Positions 25,137 through 34,313 of a stretch of DNA of 64,000 nucleotides are shown here, in pieces. A program made the position numbers and the translations under genes. Position 1 is the first letter of the stretch. Each line of letters starts with the position of its first letter. The stretch spans positions 1,302,001 to 1,366,000 of the forward strand of contig CAVPIA010000008.1 of NCBI GenBank assembly GCA_963704875.1, read 5' to 3'. A model generated the notes under the pieces. It did not search any database, was not told the origin of the DNA, and saw nothing but the letters and a program-made list of their open reading frames with translations. The DNA is from CAMYOC01 sp963704875. Its GTDB lineage: Bacteria > Pseudomonadota > Gammaproteobacteria > Steroidobacterales > XN24.

Positions 25137-27047
25137 GTGAGATTTCCCCAGCAGTACGATGTCATTGTGGTAGGCGGCGGTCATGCCGGCACCGAGGCGG
25201 CCCTGGCGGCTGCCCGCATGGGTGCGCGGACCCTGCTGCTGACCCACAGCATCGACACGCTTGGGCAGATGAGCTGCAATCCGGCCATTGGCGGCATCGG
25301 CAAGGGCCATCTTGCCCGCGAGGTGGACGCTCTGGGTGGCGCGATGGCAATCGCGGCAGACAAGGCAGGGATTCACTTTCGCACCCTGAATGCGCGCAAA
25401 GGACCGGCGGTCCGCGCTACTCGCGCCCAGGCCGATCGGACTTTGTATCGCGGCGCTATCCGGCAGATGCTGGAAAGTCAGCCAGGTCTCAGTCTGTTCC
25501 AGCAGGCGGTGGATGATTTACTGCTGGAAGGGGATCGTGTCGTCGGCGTGCGCACGCGCATGGGTCTGGACTTCCATGCCCGCAGCGTGGTGCTGACGGT
25601 AGGGACGTTCCTCGCGGGGCGTATCCATGTCGGCGAAAGCCAGCACGACGGCGGGCGCGCAGGCGATCCGCCGGCCACACGCCTGGCTGAACGCCTGCGT
25701 GAATTGCCGTTGCGGGTCGGGCGGTTGAAAACCGGCACGCCGCCGCGTATCGACGGTCGCAGCATCGATTTTTCCCGGCTGGCAGAGCAACCCGGCGATG
25801 ATCCGCGGCCGGTGTTCTCCTTTATGGGGCAGCCTGGCGATCATCCGCGCCAGGTCTCCTGCCATATCACCGCGACCAACGAGCGCACCCACGAGATTAT
25901 CCGCGCCGCATTGCATCGCTCGCCGATGTTCAGTGGCGCGATAGAGGGCACCGGACCCCGTTACTGCCCGTCAGTCGAAGACAAGATCCAGCGTTTCGCG
26001 GACAAGACCTCACACCAGATCTTTGTTGAGCCGGAAGGGCTCAACACCCCGGAAATCTATCCCAATGGCATTTCCACCAGCCTGCCGTTTGATGTTCAGT
26101 ACGAGTTCGTGCGTAGCATCGCCGGTTTCGAGCAAGCGCAGATCACCCGGCCCGGCTACGCGATCGAGTACGATTTCTTCGATCCGCGGGACCTGACCCA
26201 TTCTCTGCAGAGCCGGTTTATCGCCGGTCTGTTTCTGGCCGGCCAGATCAACGGCACCACCGGTTACGAAGAGGCCGCAGCACAAGGCCTGCTTGCCGGC
26301 ACCAACGCTGCGTTGCAGACCAGCGGTCGGGAGCCATGGTATCCGCGGCGTGACGAGGCCTACATCGGCGTATTGGTGGACGACCTGGTCACTCGTGGCA
26401 CCGCTGAGCCCTACCGGATGTTCACCAGCCGTGCGGAGCACCGTCTGCTGTTGCGTGAGGACAATGCCGATCTGCGACTGACGCCGGCAGGCCGGGATCT
26501 GGGGCTAGTAGATAAGGCGCGCTGGCAGATATTCGAGCGCAAACGTGATGCGGTCGCGAGCGAGCTGCAGCGACTGGGTAGCCTGACTTTGCAACCGGGC
26601 GATGTACCCGAGCCAGTCGCTGAGCGATTGTTTGGCGGTCCGCTGACACGCGAGTATCGGGCGGTCGAATTGCTCAAGCGGCCAGAGGTCAGTTATGCGG
26701 AATTGTCTTCCATCGACGCTTTCGCTGCGCCGGGACTTGACCAGGCAGTGACCGAACAGGTCGAAGTTCAGACCAAATACGACGGATATATCCGCCGCCA
26801 GCAGGCAGAGATCGAACGCCAGCGTCAGCACGAGGATCGCGCCTTGCCGGACAGTCTGGATTTTTCCAGGGTCGCCGGTCTATCCCACGAAGTGCGGCAA
26901 AAGCTTGCTCAAACACGACCGCACACCCTGGGTCAGGCGGCGCGCATCCCGGGTGTGACGCCGGCAGCCATCTCTTTGCTGCTGATCCATCTGAAACGGC
27001 ATGATGCCGTTCGGTCTGAGATCAAAGACGGAACCAGCGGCCGTTGA
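25137..27047 (+). CDS. mnmG: tRNA uridine-5-carboxymethylaminomethyl modification enzyme MnmG
   Basis: The 636-residue FAD-dependent partner of MnmE (also GidA). The dinucleotide-binding motif VIVVGGGHAGTEAALAAARM lies at the N terminus. The family signature MSCNPAIGGIGKGHL, NTRKGPAVRA-like NARKGPAVRATRAQ, and NGISTSLPFDVQ are present. The C-terminal helical domain ends IPGVTPAAISLLLIHLKR, the tRNA/MnmE-binding end. It starts with GTG at 25137. The following oppA gene starts inside its last codons. Confidence 0.97.
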   Translation: MRFPQQYDVIVVGGGHAGTEAALAAARMGARTLLLTHSIDTLGQMSCNPAIGGIGKGHLAREVDALGGAMAIAADKAGIHFRTLNARKGPAVRATRAQADRTLYRGAIRQMLESQPGLSLFQQAVDDLLLEGDRVVGVRTRMGLDFHARSVVLTVGTFLAGRIHVGESQHDGGRAGDPPATRLAERLRELPLRVGRLKTGTPPRIDGRSIDFSRLAEQPGDDPRPVFSFMGQPGDHPRQVSCHITATNERTHEIIRAALHRSPMFSGAIEGTGPRYCPSVEDKIQRFADKTSHQIFVEPEGLNTPEIYPNGISTSLPFDVQYEFVRSIAGFEQAQITRPGYAIEYDFFDPRDLTHSLQSRFIAGLFLAGQINGTTGYEEAAAQGLLAGTNAALQTSGREPWYPRRDEAYIGVLVDDLVTRGTAEPYRMFTSRAEHRLLLREDNADLRLTPAGRDLGLVDKARWQIFERKRDAVASELQRLGSLTLQPGDVPEPVAERLFGGPLTREYRAVELLKRPEVSYAELSSIDAFAAPGLDQAVTEQVEVQTKYDGYIRRQQAEIERQRQHEDRALPDSLDFSRVAGLSHEVRQKLAQTRPHTLGQAARIPGVTPAAISLLLIHLKRHDAVRSEIKDGTSGR

Positions 27048-28696
27048 AAATCATCCTGCTCCTCACCGCGGCGCTTTCGCTGCTCGCCGCCTGCAGTCCG
27101 GACAATGGGGTCGGCGCCGACGGCAGTCGCGGTCCTGCATCCACGACGGTGCTTCATCGTGGCAATGGCACCGAGCCGCAGAGCCTGGATATTCACAAAA
27201 GCGAAGCCGTTTCATCTTCGACCATCCAGCGCGATCTATACGAGGGGCTGGTCAGTCAGGCGCCGGACGGCAGCCTGGAACCGGGCGCTGCGGCGTCCTG
27301 GGAGATCAGCGAGGATGGGCTGAGGTATCTGTTTCATCTGCGCGAAGACGGCCGCTGGTCCAACGGCGACCCGGTGACGGCACAGGACTTTGTGTTTGCG
27401 CTGCGCCGCGGCGTGGACCCCGATACGCTGTCTAATTACTCCGGATTGCTGATCCCGATACTCAACGCGCAGGCGATCAGCGCAGGCCGCCTGCCTCCCG
27501 ACTCGCTTGGCGTGGAGGCAGTGGACGACAAGACCTTGCGTATCACGCTGGCGAACCCCAGCGGGTACTTTCTCGAATTGCTGACGCATTCAATGAGCTA
27601 TCCGCTGCATCGAGCCAGCGCAGCGCAGTGGCCCGGTGCATTCGCTCGCCCGGACCGGCTGGTCTCCAACGGCGCCTACATGCTGGATGACTGGGTCATG
27701 CAGTCGCACGTCAAGCTGGTCCGCAATCCGCATTACCGTGACCGTGAGGACCTGCGTATCCACGAGGTCTACTATTATCCGATCGAGAACCCGGCAGCCG
27801 AGCTAAAGCGCTACCGGGCAGGGGATCTCGACTGGACCAGCACTGTTCCGCACAACCAGATCAAATGGATCCGGGAGAACCTGGGCGATCAATTTAAAGT
27901 CTCGCCGTATCTCGGCATCTACTTTTTCGGATTCAATCTCGAGCGTCCGCCGTTCCGCGATCAGCCGGGCTTGCGCCGCGCGCTGGCGATGGCGGTGGAT
28001 CGCTCGATCATCACCGAGCATCTGACTGGCGGCGGTGAACTGCCGGCCTACACCTTTGTGCCGCGCTTGCCTGGCTACTCGCCGTTGCTGCCGGCCTGGG
28101 CGGAGTGGCCGCGTGAACGGCAGGTGGCGGAAGCGCAACGGCTTTATGCGGAAGCCGGCTATGGACCCGAGCGGCCGCTGGAAGTCGAAATCCTGTACAA
28201 CACCAGTGATAACCACCGGCAGATGGCGCTGGCCGTGGCTGCGATGTGGAAGCAGACGCTGGGGGTCAGGACCCGGATCATCAACCAGGAGTTCAAGGTC
28301 TTTCTGGCCACCCGCCGGAGCAAGGCGGAAACCGAGATCTACCGGGCTGGCTGGATTGGCGATTTCACCGATCCGGTCAACTTTCTCGATATTCTCAGAT
28401 CGGATAACGGGCGCAACGATACCGGCTACGCGGATCCCGACTACGATGGTCTGCTCGATCGCGCCGCGGCGGCAGTGGATCCGGAACGGCGCATGCGGCT
28501 GCTGAGCGAAGCTGAGGCACTGATGCTGGAACAACAGCCGGTAATTCCGCTCTACTTCTACGTGACCCGGCGTCTGGTAAAGCCATGGGTCAAGGGTTGG
28601 CAGGGCAACGTGCTGGATGCGAATCCGACCCGGCATTTCTATATTGATGACGACAGCGCCAACCAGACTGCACAAGAGGCTGCACAAATTGAATAG
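27044..28696 (+). CDS. Oligopeptide ABC transporter substrate-binding lipoprotein 1
   Basis: A periplasmic receptor of the SBP family 5 (OppA type) with 550 residues. The N terminus KIILLLTAALSLLAACS is a lipoprotein signal with lipobox LAAC, so it should be anchored by a lipidated Cys. The body has the family segments NGTEPQSLDIHKSEA, GRWSNGDPVTAQDFVFALRR and a C-terminal domain ending in PVIPLYFYVTRRLVKPWV. It starts with TTG and overlaps the mnmG stop by 4 bp. It is closely similar along its length to the next gene, so the two are tandem paralogues. Confidence 0.9.
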   Translation: MKIILLLTAALSLLAACSPDNGVGADGSRGPASTTVLHRGNGTEPQSLDIHKSEAVSSSTIQRDLYEGLVSQAPDGSLEPGAAASWEISEDGLRYLFHLREDGRWSNGDPVTAQDFVFALRRGVDPDTLSNYSGLLIPILNAQAISAGRLPPDSLGVEAVDDKTLRITLANPSGYFLELLTHSMSYPLHRASAAQWPGAFARPDRLVSNGAYMLDDWVMQSHVKLVRNPHYRDREDLRIHEVYYYPIENPAAELKRYRAGDLDWTSTVPHNQIKWIRENLGDQFKVSPYLGIYFFGFNLERPPFRDQPGLRRALAMAVDRSIITEHLTGGGELPAYTFVPRLPGYSPLLPAWAEWPRERQVAEAQRLYAEAGYGPERPLEVEILYNTSDNHRQMALAVAAMWKQTLGVRTRIINQEFKVFLATRRSKAETEIYRAGWIGDFTDPVNFLDILRSDNGRNDTGYADPDYDGLLDRAAAAVDPERRMRLLSEAEALMLEQQPVIPLYFYVTRRLVKPWVKGWQGNVLDANPTRHFYIDDDSANQTAQEAAQIE

Positions 28697-30356
28697 ACGA
28701 TTCTTATTGCCGCGCGGCTTTCTGCCGGGGCTGGTTCTCGCTCTGGGTCTGGCTCTAGGAGTGGCCGGCTGCGGCGATAGCGGAGAACTCGACAGCGACG
28801 GCGTGCTGGTCCAGATGTCCTCGGATGACGGCGTCATCATACGCAGAGGCAACGGCGGTGAGCCGGACAGCCTCGACCCGCATCGGTCGGAGGAGACATC
28901 CGCCGCGGATATCCTGCGCGATCTGTTTGAAGGCCTGACCGGTGAGAATCCCGACGGCTCGGTTGCGCCAGGTGGCGCTGAGCGCTGGGAGATCAGCGAA
29001 GATGGCCGAACCTACACCTTCTACCTGCGAGCAGATGGGCGCTGGTCCAACGGCGACCCGGTTGTGGCTGAGGATTTTGTCGCCGGTCTGCGACGCTCCG
29101 TGGATCCGGCCACCGGTTCGGTCTACGGTCAATTGCTGCAGTCCATCGAGGGCGCGCTGGATGTGGTGGCCGGACGTCTGCCGCCCGAGGCGTTGGCAGT
29201 CAAGGCAATTTCCGATCGCGTAGTCGAGATACGCCTGGTCGAGCCAACACCGTATTTTCTCGAGATCCTCAACCACTCGACTGCCTATCCGATCCACCGT
29301 GCGTCACATGAGAAACTTGGCGATCAGTTTGCCAGGCCGGGTAATCTGGTATCCAACGGAGCCTACGAGCTGGTTGAGTGGGTCGTCCAGTCGCACGTCA
29401 AGCTGCGCAAAAATCCGTACTACTGGGATACCGACAATGCCGCCATCGATACCGTGTACTACGTGCATATCGAGAGCCCGGCGGCCGAACTGAAGCGTTA
29501 CCGGGCCGGTGAGCTCGACTTCACCTTTACGCTGCCCAACAACCAGTACCAGTGGATCAGGGAGAACCTGCCGGAGGAGCTCGTGGTGGGCCCCTATGCA
29601 TCGGTCTACTATTATCAGTTCAGCCTGAGCAATCCACCCTTTGACGACATCCGCCTGCGCCAGGCGCTGACCATGGCCATTGATCGCACGATCATGGTGG
29701 AGAAAGTCACCGGGGTCGGTGAGATTGCGGCATACAGCTTTGTGCCGACCGCGGTCAGCGGGTACACCGCCGCCCGGTTCCCATGGATGGATTGGCCCGA
29801 AGAGCAGCGCCTGGCCGAGGCGCGGCGGCTATACGCCGAGGCCGGTTTCAGCAAAGACAATCCGCTGGACGTCGAGCTGTTTTACAACACCAGCGAGAAC
29901 CACAAGAAGATCGCTCTGGCCATCTCAGCGATGTGGAAACAGGCATTGGGTGTGCGTGCACGGCTGATGAATCTCGAGTTCAAGGTCATGCTGGAACAGC
30001 GCCGGGACAACAGCCGCTGGCAGGTGATGCGCATGGGCTGGGTCGGCGATTATAACGATCCGAACACCTTCCTCGAGATATTCCATTCCACCCATGGCCA
30101 GAACGATCCAGGCTTTGATAATCCGGAGTTTGACCGTCTGCTGGCGGAGGCTAGCGGGACCCTGGATCCGGCGCGACGTGCGGAGTTGTTGCAGGCCGCA
30201 GAAGCGTTGATGTTGTCTGAGTATCCGGTCATGCCGATCTACTTCTCGGTGATAAAGCGGATCGTGAAGCCATGGGTGATCGGCTATCAGACCAACGGTC
30301 TGGATCACAACTACAGCAAGTTTTTGTCTATCGACACCGAGGCCCGGGGATTCTAG
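28689..30356 (+). CDS. Oligopeptide ABC transporter substrate-binding lipoprotein 2
   Basis: Second OppA-type receptor, 555 residues from a TTG at 28689, which overlaps the end of the first copy by 8 bp and is preceded by AGAGG. This start gives a proper lipoprotein signal (NRRFLLPRG, a hydrophobic run, lipobox GVAGC). A longer frame from 28617 is possible but adds a sequence ahead of the signal. It shares NGGEPDSLDPHRSEE, DGRWSNGDPVVAEDF and PAAELKRYRAG with copy 1. Two receptors feeding one permease suggest broader peptide range. Confidence 0.88.
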   Translation: MNRRFLLPRGFLPGLVLALGLALGVAGCGDSGELDSDGVLVQMSSDDGVIIRRGNGGEPDSLDPHRSEETSAADILRDLFEGLTGENPDGSVAPGGAERWEISEDGRTYTFYLRADGRWSNGDPVVAEDFVAGLRRSVDPATGSVYGQLLQSIEGALDVVAGRLPPEALAVKAISDRVVEIRLVEPTPYFLEILNHSTAYPIHRASHEKLGDQFARPGNLVSNGAYELVEWVVQSHVKLRKNPYYWDTDNAAIDTVYYVHIESPAAELKRYRAGELDFTFTLPNNQYQWIRENLPEELVVGPYASVYYYQFSLSNPPFDDIRLRQALTMAIDRTIMVEKVTGVGEIAAYSFVPTAVSGYTAARFPWMDWPEEQRLAEARRLYAEAGFSKDNPLDVELFYNTSENHKKIALAISAMWKQALGVRARLMNLEFKVMLEQRRDNSRWQVMRMGWVGDYNDPNTFLEIFHSTHGQNDPGFDNPEFDRLLAEASGTLDPARRAELLQAAEALMLSEYPVMPIYFSVIKRIVKPWVIGYQTNGLDHNYSKFLSIDTEARGF

Positions 30357-30479
30357 TGGGCTCCGGCACACGATCTGCGCCGGGGCTGATCCGGGCGGTG
30401 TTACTATGCGCCGCGGCCCGGCGTAGCCGCAGCGAGCCGCTCGGGGAGATCGAGAGACACATGGGACAAGGATACTGAT

Positions 30480-31400
30480 TTGCTGACTTATGCCCTGAAG
30501 CGATTTGTCGGCGCCTGGCCAACCCTGCTGATCATGATCGCGATCGCGTTCTTTATGATCCGCGTTGCGCCCGGCGGTCCCTTTGACAGCGAACGCAAGC
30601 TGGCGCCAGAGATCGAGGCGCGGATGATCGCCGCCTACCATCTGGATGAGCCGCTGTATCAACAGTTCGGTCGTTATCTGGGCGGTCTGGTTAAAGGCGA
30701 TTTCGGACCCTCGTTCCAGTACAAGGAATATACGGTCACCGAGCTGGTGATGGCGGGCTTCCCGGTGTCTCTGCGGCTCGGTGGTCTGGCCATGCTGCTG
30801 GCGCTGGTGGTGGGCGTCGGTGCGGGCACGATCGCGGCGCTCAGACAGAACACGCGCACCGACTATTCGGTGATGGCGGTGTCCATGACCGGCATCTCTA
30901 TCCCAAATTTCGTGATGGCGCCGCTGCTGATCCTGTTGTTCGCGGTGCATCTGGGCTGGCTACCGGCCGGTGGCCTGGGTGGCGGCTCGCCGGCCAATCT
31001 GGTGCTGCCGGTGATCTCGCTGGCGCTGCCGCAGATTGCTTATATCAGCCGCCTGACCCGCGGCAGCATGATCGAGGTCTTGCACAGCAATTTTATCCGC
31101 ACCGCCCGCGCCAAGGGCTTGCCGGAACGGCTGGTGATCCTGCGCCATGCGCTCAAACCCGCGCTGTTACCGGTAGTGTCCTATCTCGGCCCCGCGACCG
31201 CCGCGATCATCACCGGTTCGGTGGTCATCGAGCAGATCTTCGGCGTGCCCGGGCTCGGCCGCTACTTTGTCCAGGGCGCGCTCAACCGAGATTACACGCT
31301 GGTGCTCGGTGTCGTGGTTTTCTACGGCGTACTGATCATCGTGTTCAACTTCCTGGTAGATATTGTCTATGCGCTGCTCGATCCGCGGGTGAAATACTGA
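30480..31400 (+). CDS. oppB: Oligopeptide ABC transporter permease OppB
   Basis: A 306-residue inner-membrane permease with six predicted helices. The N-terminal LTYALKRFVGAWPTLLIMIAI and the cytoplasmic EAA-like loop SFIRTARAKGL-type (HSNFIRTARAKGLPERLVI) are typical of the OppB/DppB family, and it ends in VDIVYALLDPRVKY. It begins with TTG at 30480, preceded by AAGGA at 8 bases. The next permease gene overlaps its stop by one base. Peptide and not nickel or another substrate is inferred from the receptors. Confidence 0.92.
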   Translation: MLTYALKRFVGAWPTLLIMIAIAFFMIRVAPGGPFDSERKLAPEIEARMIAAYHLDEPLYQQFGRYLGGLVKGDFGPSFQYKEYTVTELVMAGFPVSLRLGGLAMLLALVVGVGAGTIAALRQNTRTDYSVMAVSMTGISIPNFVMAPLLILLFAVHLGWLPAGGLGGGSPANLVLPVISLALPQIAYISRLTRGSMIEVLHSNFIRTARAKGLPERLVILRHALKPALLPVVSYLGPATAAIITGSVVIEQIFGVPGLGRYFVQGALNRDYTLVLGVVVFYGVLIIVFNFLVDIVYALLDPRVKY

Positions 31401-32284
31401 TGGCCGCGATCGAAACCGTTCCGGCAGTGGCCGTCGAGGGGCGCAGCCTGTGGGTCGATGCCTGGCGTCGATTGCTGCGTAACCGTGCGGCGGTAGTCGC
31501 CGGGTTTGTCCTGCTGTTCATGACCGTCGCGGTGATCGTCGGACCCTGGTTGCTGCCGTACGACTATGACTTCACCGACTGGAGCAATATGGCGGCTGCG
31601 CCTGAATTGGCCAGCGGCCATTTCTTTGGCACCGACAGCCTGGGCAGGGATCTGCTGGTCAGGACACTGCATGGCGGACGCATCTCGTTGCTGGTCGGCC
31701 TGGTCGCAACCATGGTCAGCCTGCTGATCGGGATCGCTTACGGGGCGACCGCGGGCTACGTCGGCGGGCGCGTTGACCACGTGATGATGCGTATCGTCGA
31801 CATCCTCTATGCGATGCCGTTCATGTTCTTCGTAATCCTGTTGATGGTGCTGTTCGGCCGCAATATCGTGCTGATATTCGTTGCCATCGGCGCGATCAAC
31901 TGGCTGGATATGGCGCGAATCGTGCGCGGTCAGACCTTGAGCCTGAAGCACAAGGAGTTTATCGAGGCCGCGGAAGCGCTGGGCACACCGGTGTTTGACA
32001 TTATCCGCCGCCACATCGTGCCCAATTTGCTCGGCGTGGTGGTCGTCTATGTGACGTTGACTATCCCGCAGGTGATCCTGGTCGAGTCGTTTCTCAGCTT
32101 CCTCGGGCTGGGTGTGCAGGAACCGATGACTTCGTGGGGCGCGCTGGTCAACGATGGCGCGCAGGAGATGGAGAACGCGCCCTGGCTGTTGATCTTCCCG
32201 GCCGTATGTCTGGCCGCCACTTTGTTCTGTTTCAACTTCATCGGCGACGGTCTGCGCGACGCCCTTGATCCCAAGGACCGCTGA
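31400..32284 (+). CDS. oppC: Oligopeptide ABC transporter permease OppC
   Basis: The 294-residue second permease. The N-terminal domain SLWVDAWRRLLRNRAAVVAGFVLL is typical of OppC, followed by GTDSLGRDLLVRTLHGGRISLLVG and the EAA loop KHKEFIEAAEALGTPVFDII, which contacts the ATPases. It ends in FIGDGLRDALDPKDR, the classic OppC C terminus. It is coupled to oppB by an ATGA-type overlap, and oppD follows after 5 bp. Confidence 0.94.
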   Translation: MAAIETVPAVAVEGRSLWVDAWRRLLRNRAAVVAGFVLLFMTVAVIVGPWLLPYDYDFTDWSNMAAAPELASGHFFGTDSLGRDLLVRTLHGGRISLLVGLVATMVSLLIGIAYGATAGYVGGRVDHVMMRIVDILYAMPFMFFVILLMVLFGRNIVLIFVAIGAINWLDMARIVRGQTLSLKHKEFIEAAEALGTPVFDIIRRHIVPNLLGVVVVYVTLTIPQVILVESFLSFLGLGVQEPMTSWGALVNDGAQEMENAPWLLIFPAVCLAATLFCFNFIGDGLRDALDPKDR

Positions 32285-32289
32285 TCCAG

Positions 32290-33255
32290 ATGGCACTGCT
32301 CGAAGTCGATCAACTCGTGGTCCGTTTTGACACGCCCGATGGGGAAGTGGAAGCGGTCAACGGCATTAATTTTACCCTTGAGCCGTCTGAGGTCCTGGCG
32401 ATCGTCGGCGAATCCGGGTCCGGCAAAAGCCAGACCGTGCTCAGCATCATGGGTCTGCTGGCCAGCAACGGGCGTTGCTCCGGCAGCGTGCGTTATCAGG
32501 GTGAGGAAATTCTTAACCTGCCGCCGGCGCAATTGAATCAGGTCCGCGGTGACCGGATCTCGATGATCTTTCAGGATCCGATGACCTCGCTGAATCCGTA
32601 TCTGACCATCGCCCGCCAGATGGCGGAGGTGCTGGTATTGCACAAGGGCATGAGCGAGCAGGATGCGCGGCGAGCCGCGCTGGAGATGCTCGATGCGGTG
32701 CATATCCCGGATGCGCGCAGTCGCATCGACCGCTATCCCCACGAATTCTCCGGCGGCATGCGCCAGCGCGTGATGATAGCGATGGCCTTGATGTGTCGAC
32801 CCGATCTGTTGATCGCCGATGAGCCGACGACTGCGCTGGACGTCACCGTGCAGGCGCAGATTCTGGAGTTGTTGTCCGAGATACGCCGCGAATTCGGTAC
32901 CGCCATCATTCTGATCACGCACGATCTGGGTGTGGTCGCCGGGAGCAGCGATCGGGCGCTGGTGATGTATGGCGGACAATTGATGGAGTACGGCGATCTG
33001 CAGCAGATTTTCCATCACAGCCGGCATCCCTATACCCAGGGTCTGTTGCGTTCGGTGCCGCGTCTGGATCAGCCCGGGCTGTCGCGACTGCAGACTATCC
33101 CGGGGAATCCGCCGAGTCTGATGGCCCTGCCGGTGGGTTGCCCGTTCGAGCCGCGTTGCGAGTTCCGCGAAGGGCGCTGCAAGGACCAGCGACCGGTACT
33201 CGAGGAAGTCGGCGATAAGCACTTCAAGGCCTGTCACCGGAGTACGCTGGCATGA
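32290..33255 (+). CDS. oppD: Oligopeptide ABC transporter ATP-binding protein OppD
   Basis: A 321-residue ATPase with Walker A GESGSGKS, signature FSGGMRQRV, and Walker B LLIADEPTTALDVT. The C-terminal region PFEPRCEFREGRCKDQRP is the Cys-rich extension found in OppD/DppD, often tied to an Fe-S cluster. It drives uptake together with OppF; its stop overlaps the oppF start by 4 bp. Confidence 0.95.
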   Translation: MALLEVDQLVVRFDTPDGEVEAVNGINFTLEPSEVLAIVGESGSGKSQTVLSIMGLLASNGRCSGSVRYQGEEILNLPPAQLNQVRGDRISMIFQDPMTSLNPYLTIARQMAEVLVLHKGMSEQDARRAALEMLDAVHIPDARSRIDRYPHEFSGGMRQRVMIAMALMCRPDLLIADEPTTALDVTVQAQILELLSEIRREFGTAIILITHDLGVVAGSSDRALVMYGGQLMEYGDLQQIFHHSRHPYTQGLLRSVPRLDQPGLSRLQTIPGNPPSLMALPVGCPFEPRCEFREGRCKDQRPVLEEVGDKHFKACHRSTLA

Positions 33256-34241
33256 GCAATGTTACCGCTGATCCGCTGCTCCAGGTCATTGATCTGACGG
33301 TGCAATTCCGAATCCCGGCGGAGAGCATGCTGAAGCGATCGCGGACCCTGGAAGCGGTCAGCAAGGTCAGTTTCGAGCTTGGCCGGGGTGAGACCCTGGG
33401 CGTGGTCGGAGAATCCGGCTGCGGTAAATCCTCTCTGGCGCGCGGCATCCTCGGGCTGGTGCCGGTGGTCGCCGGTAACGTGAATCTGGATGGCCGCCCG
33501 CTAAACGGCCTGAGCAAGGACGCGCTTCGGAATCGCCGCCGCGAGGCGCAGATGATCTTCCAGGATCCTCTGGCGTCGCTTAACCCGCGCATGACCGTGG
33601 GCGAGATCATCGCTGAGCCCTTGCGCGTATTCGAAGCCGGGCTTGCGCAGCCAGAACGGCGCAAGCGCGTCGAGGCGATGATGGAGCGGGTCGGTCTGGG
33701 CGCAAACCTGGTCAACCGCTACCCGCATGAGTTTTCCGGCGGACAATGTCAGCGTATCGGCATCGCGCGGGCGCTGATTCTGAATCCCTCGTTGATCATC
33801 TGCGATGAGCCGGTCAGCGCGCTGGATGTCTCGATCCAGGCGCAGATCGTCAATTTGCTGATGGATATCCAGAGCGAGCTGGGTCTGTCGATGGTGTTTA
33901 TCGCACATGACCTGTCGGTCGTGCGGCACATCAGCCACCGCATCATGGTCATGTATCTGGGAAGGGTGGTGGAGATCGGTGACACGGACAGCCTGTGCGA
34001 TGATCCGGTGCATCCATACACCAAGGCCCTGATCGAAGCCGTGCCGGTGCCTGATCCGACGATTCAGCAGGGCGCGATACGGGCGCCCATTTCCGGCGAT
34101 CTGCCGTCGCCGCTGGACCCGCCCAGCGGTTGTGCGTTCCGAACCCGCTGCCCGCTCGCGGATGAACGTTGTGCCAGCGAGGCACCCGCCTTGTCCGAAC
34201 GTTCAGGACGACAGGTGGCCTGTCACCATGCTGGAAAATAG
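33252..34241 (+). CDS. oppF: Oligopeptide ABC transporter ATP-binding protein OppF
   Basis: A 329-residue ATPase with Walker A GESGCGKS, signature FSGGQCQRI, Walker B LIICDEPVSALDVS and the switch His in IAHDLSVVRH. The C-terminal CAFRTRCPLADERC extension mirrors that of OppD. It is the last gene of the oppAABCDF operon that begins inside the end of mnmG. No clear terminator was seen in the 72 bp before the convergent next gene. Confidence 0.95.
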   Translation: MSNVTADPLLQVIDLTVQFRIPAESMLKRSRTLEAVSKVSFELGRGETLGVVGESGCGKSSLARGILGLVPVVAGNVNLDGRPLNGLSKDALRNRRREAQMIFQDPLASLNPRMTVGEIIAEPLRVFEAGLAQPERRKRVEAMMERVGLGANLVNRYPHEFSGGQCQRIGIARALILNPSLIICDEPVSALDVSIQAQIVNLLMDIQSELGLSMVFIAHDLSVVRHISHRIMVMYLGRVVEIGDTDSLCDDPVHPYTKALIEAVPVPDPTIQQGAIRAPISGDLPSPLDPPSGCAFRTRCPLADERCASEAPALSERSGRQVACHHAGK

Positions 34242-34313
34242 CACGCCGCCGGCCTGATTACCTGGCCCGCGCTTTGGCTTTGGACGTCGCTACTGCAGCA
34301 GCTATGGCCGCCA

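Noticed and set aside
32047..33237. 396-codon open frame antisense to oppC/oppD
   Set aside because: The composition is rich in His, Arg and Gln, as expected of an antisense shadow of a GC-rich gene; oppC and oppD are clear on the plus strand.
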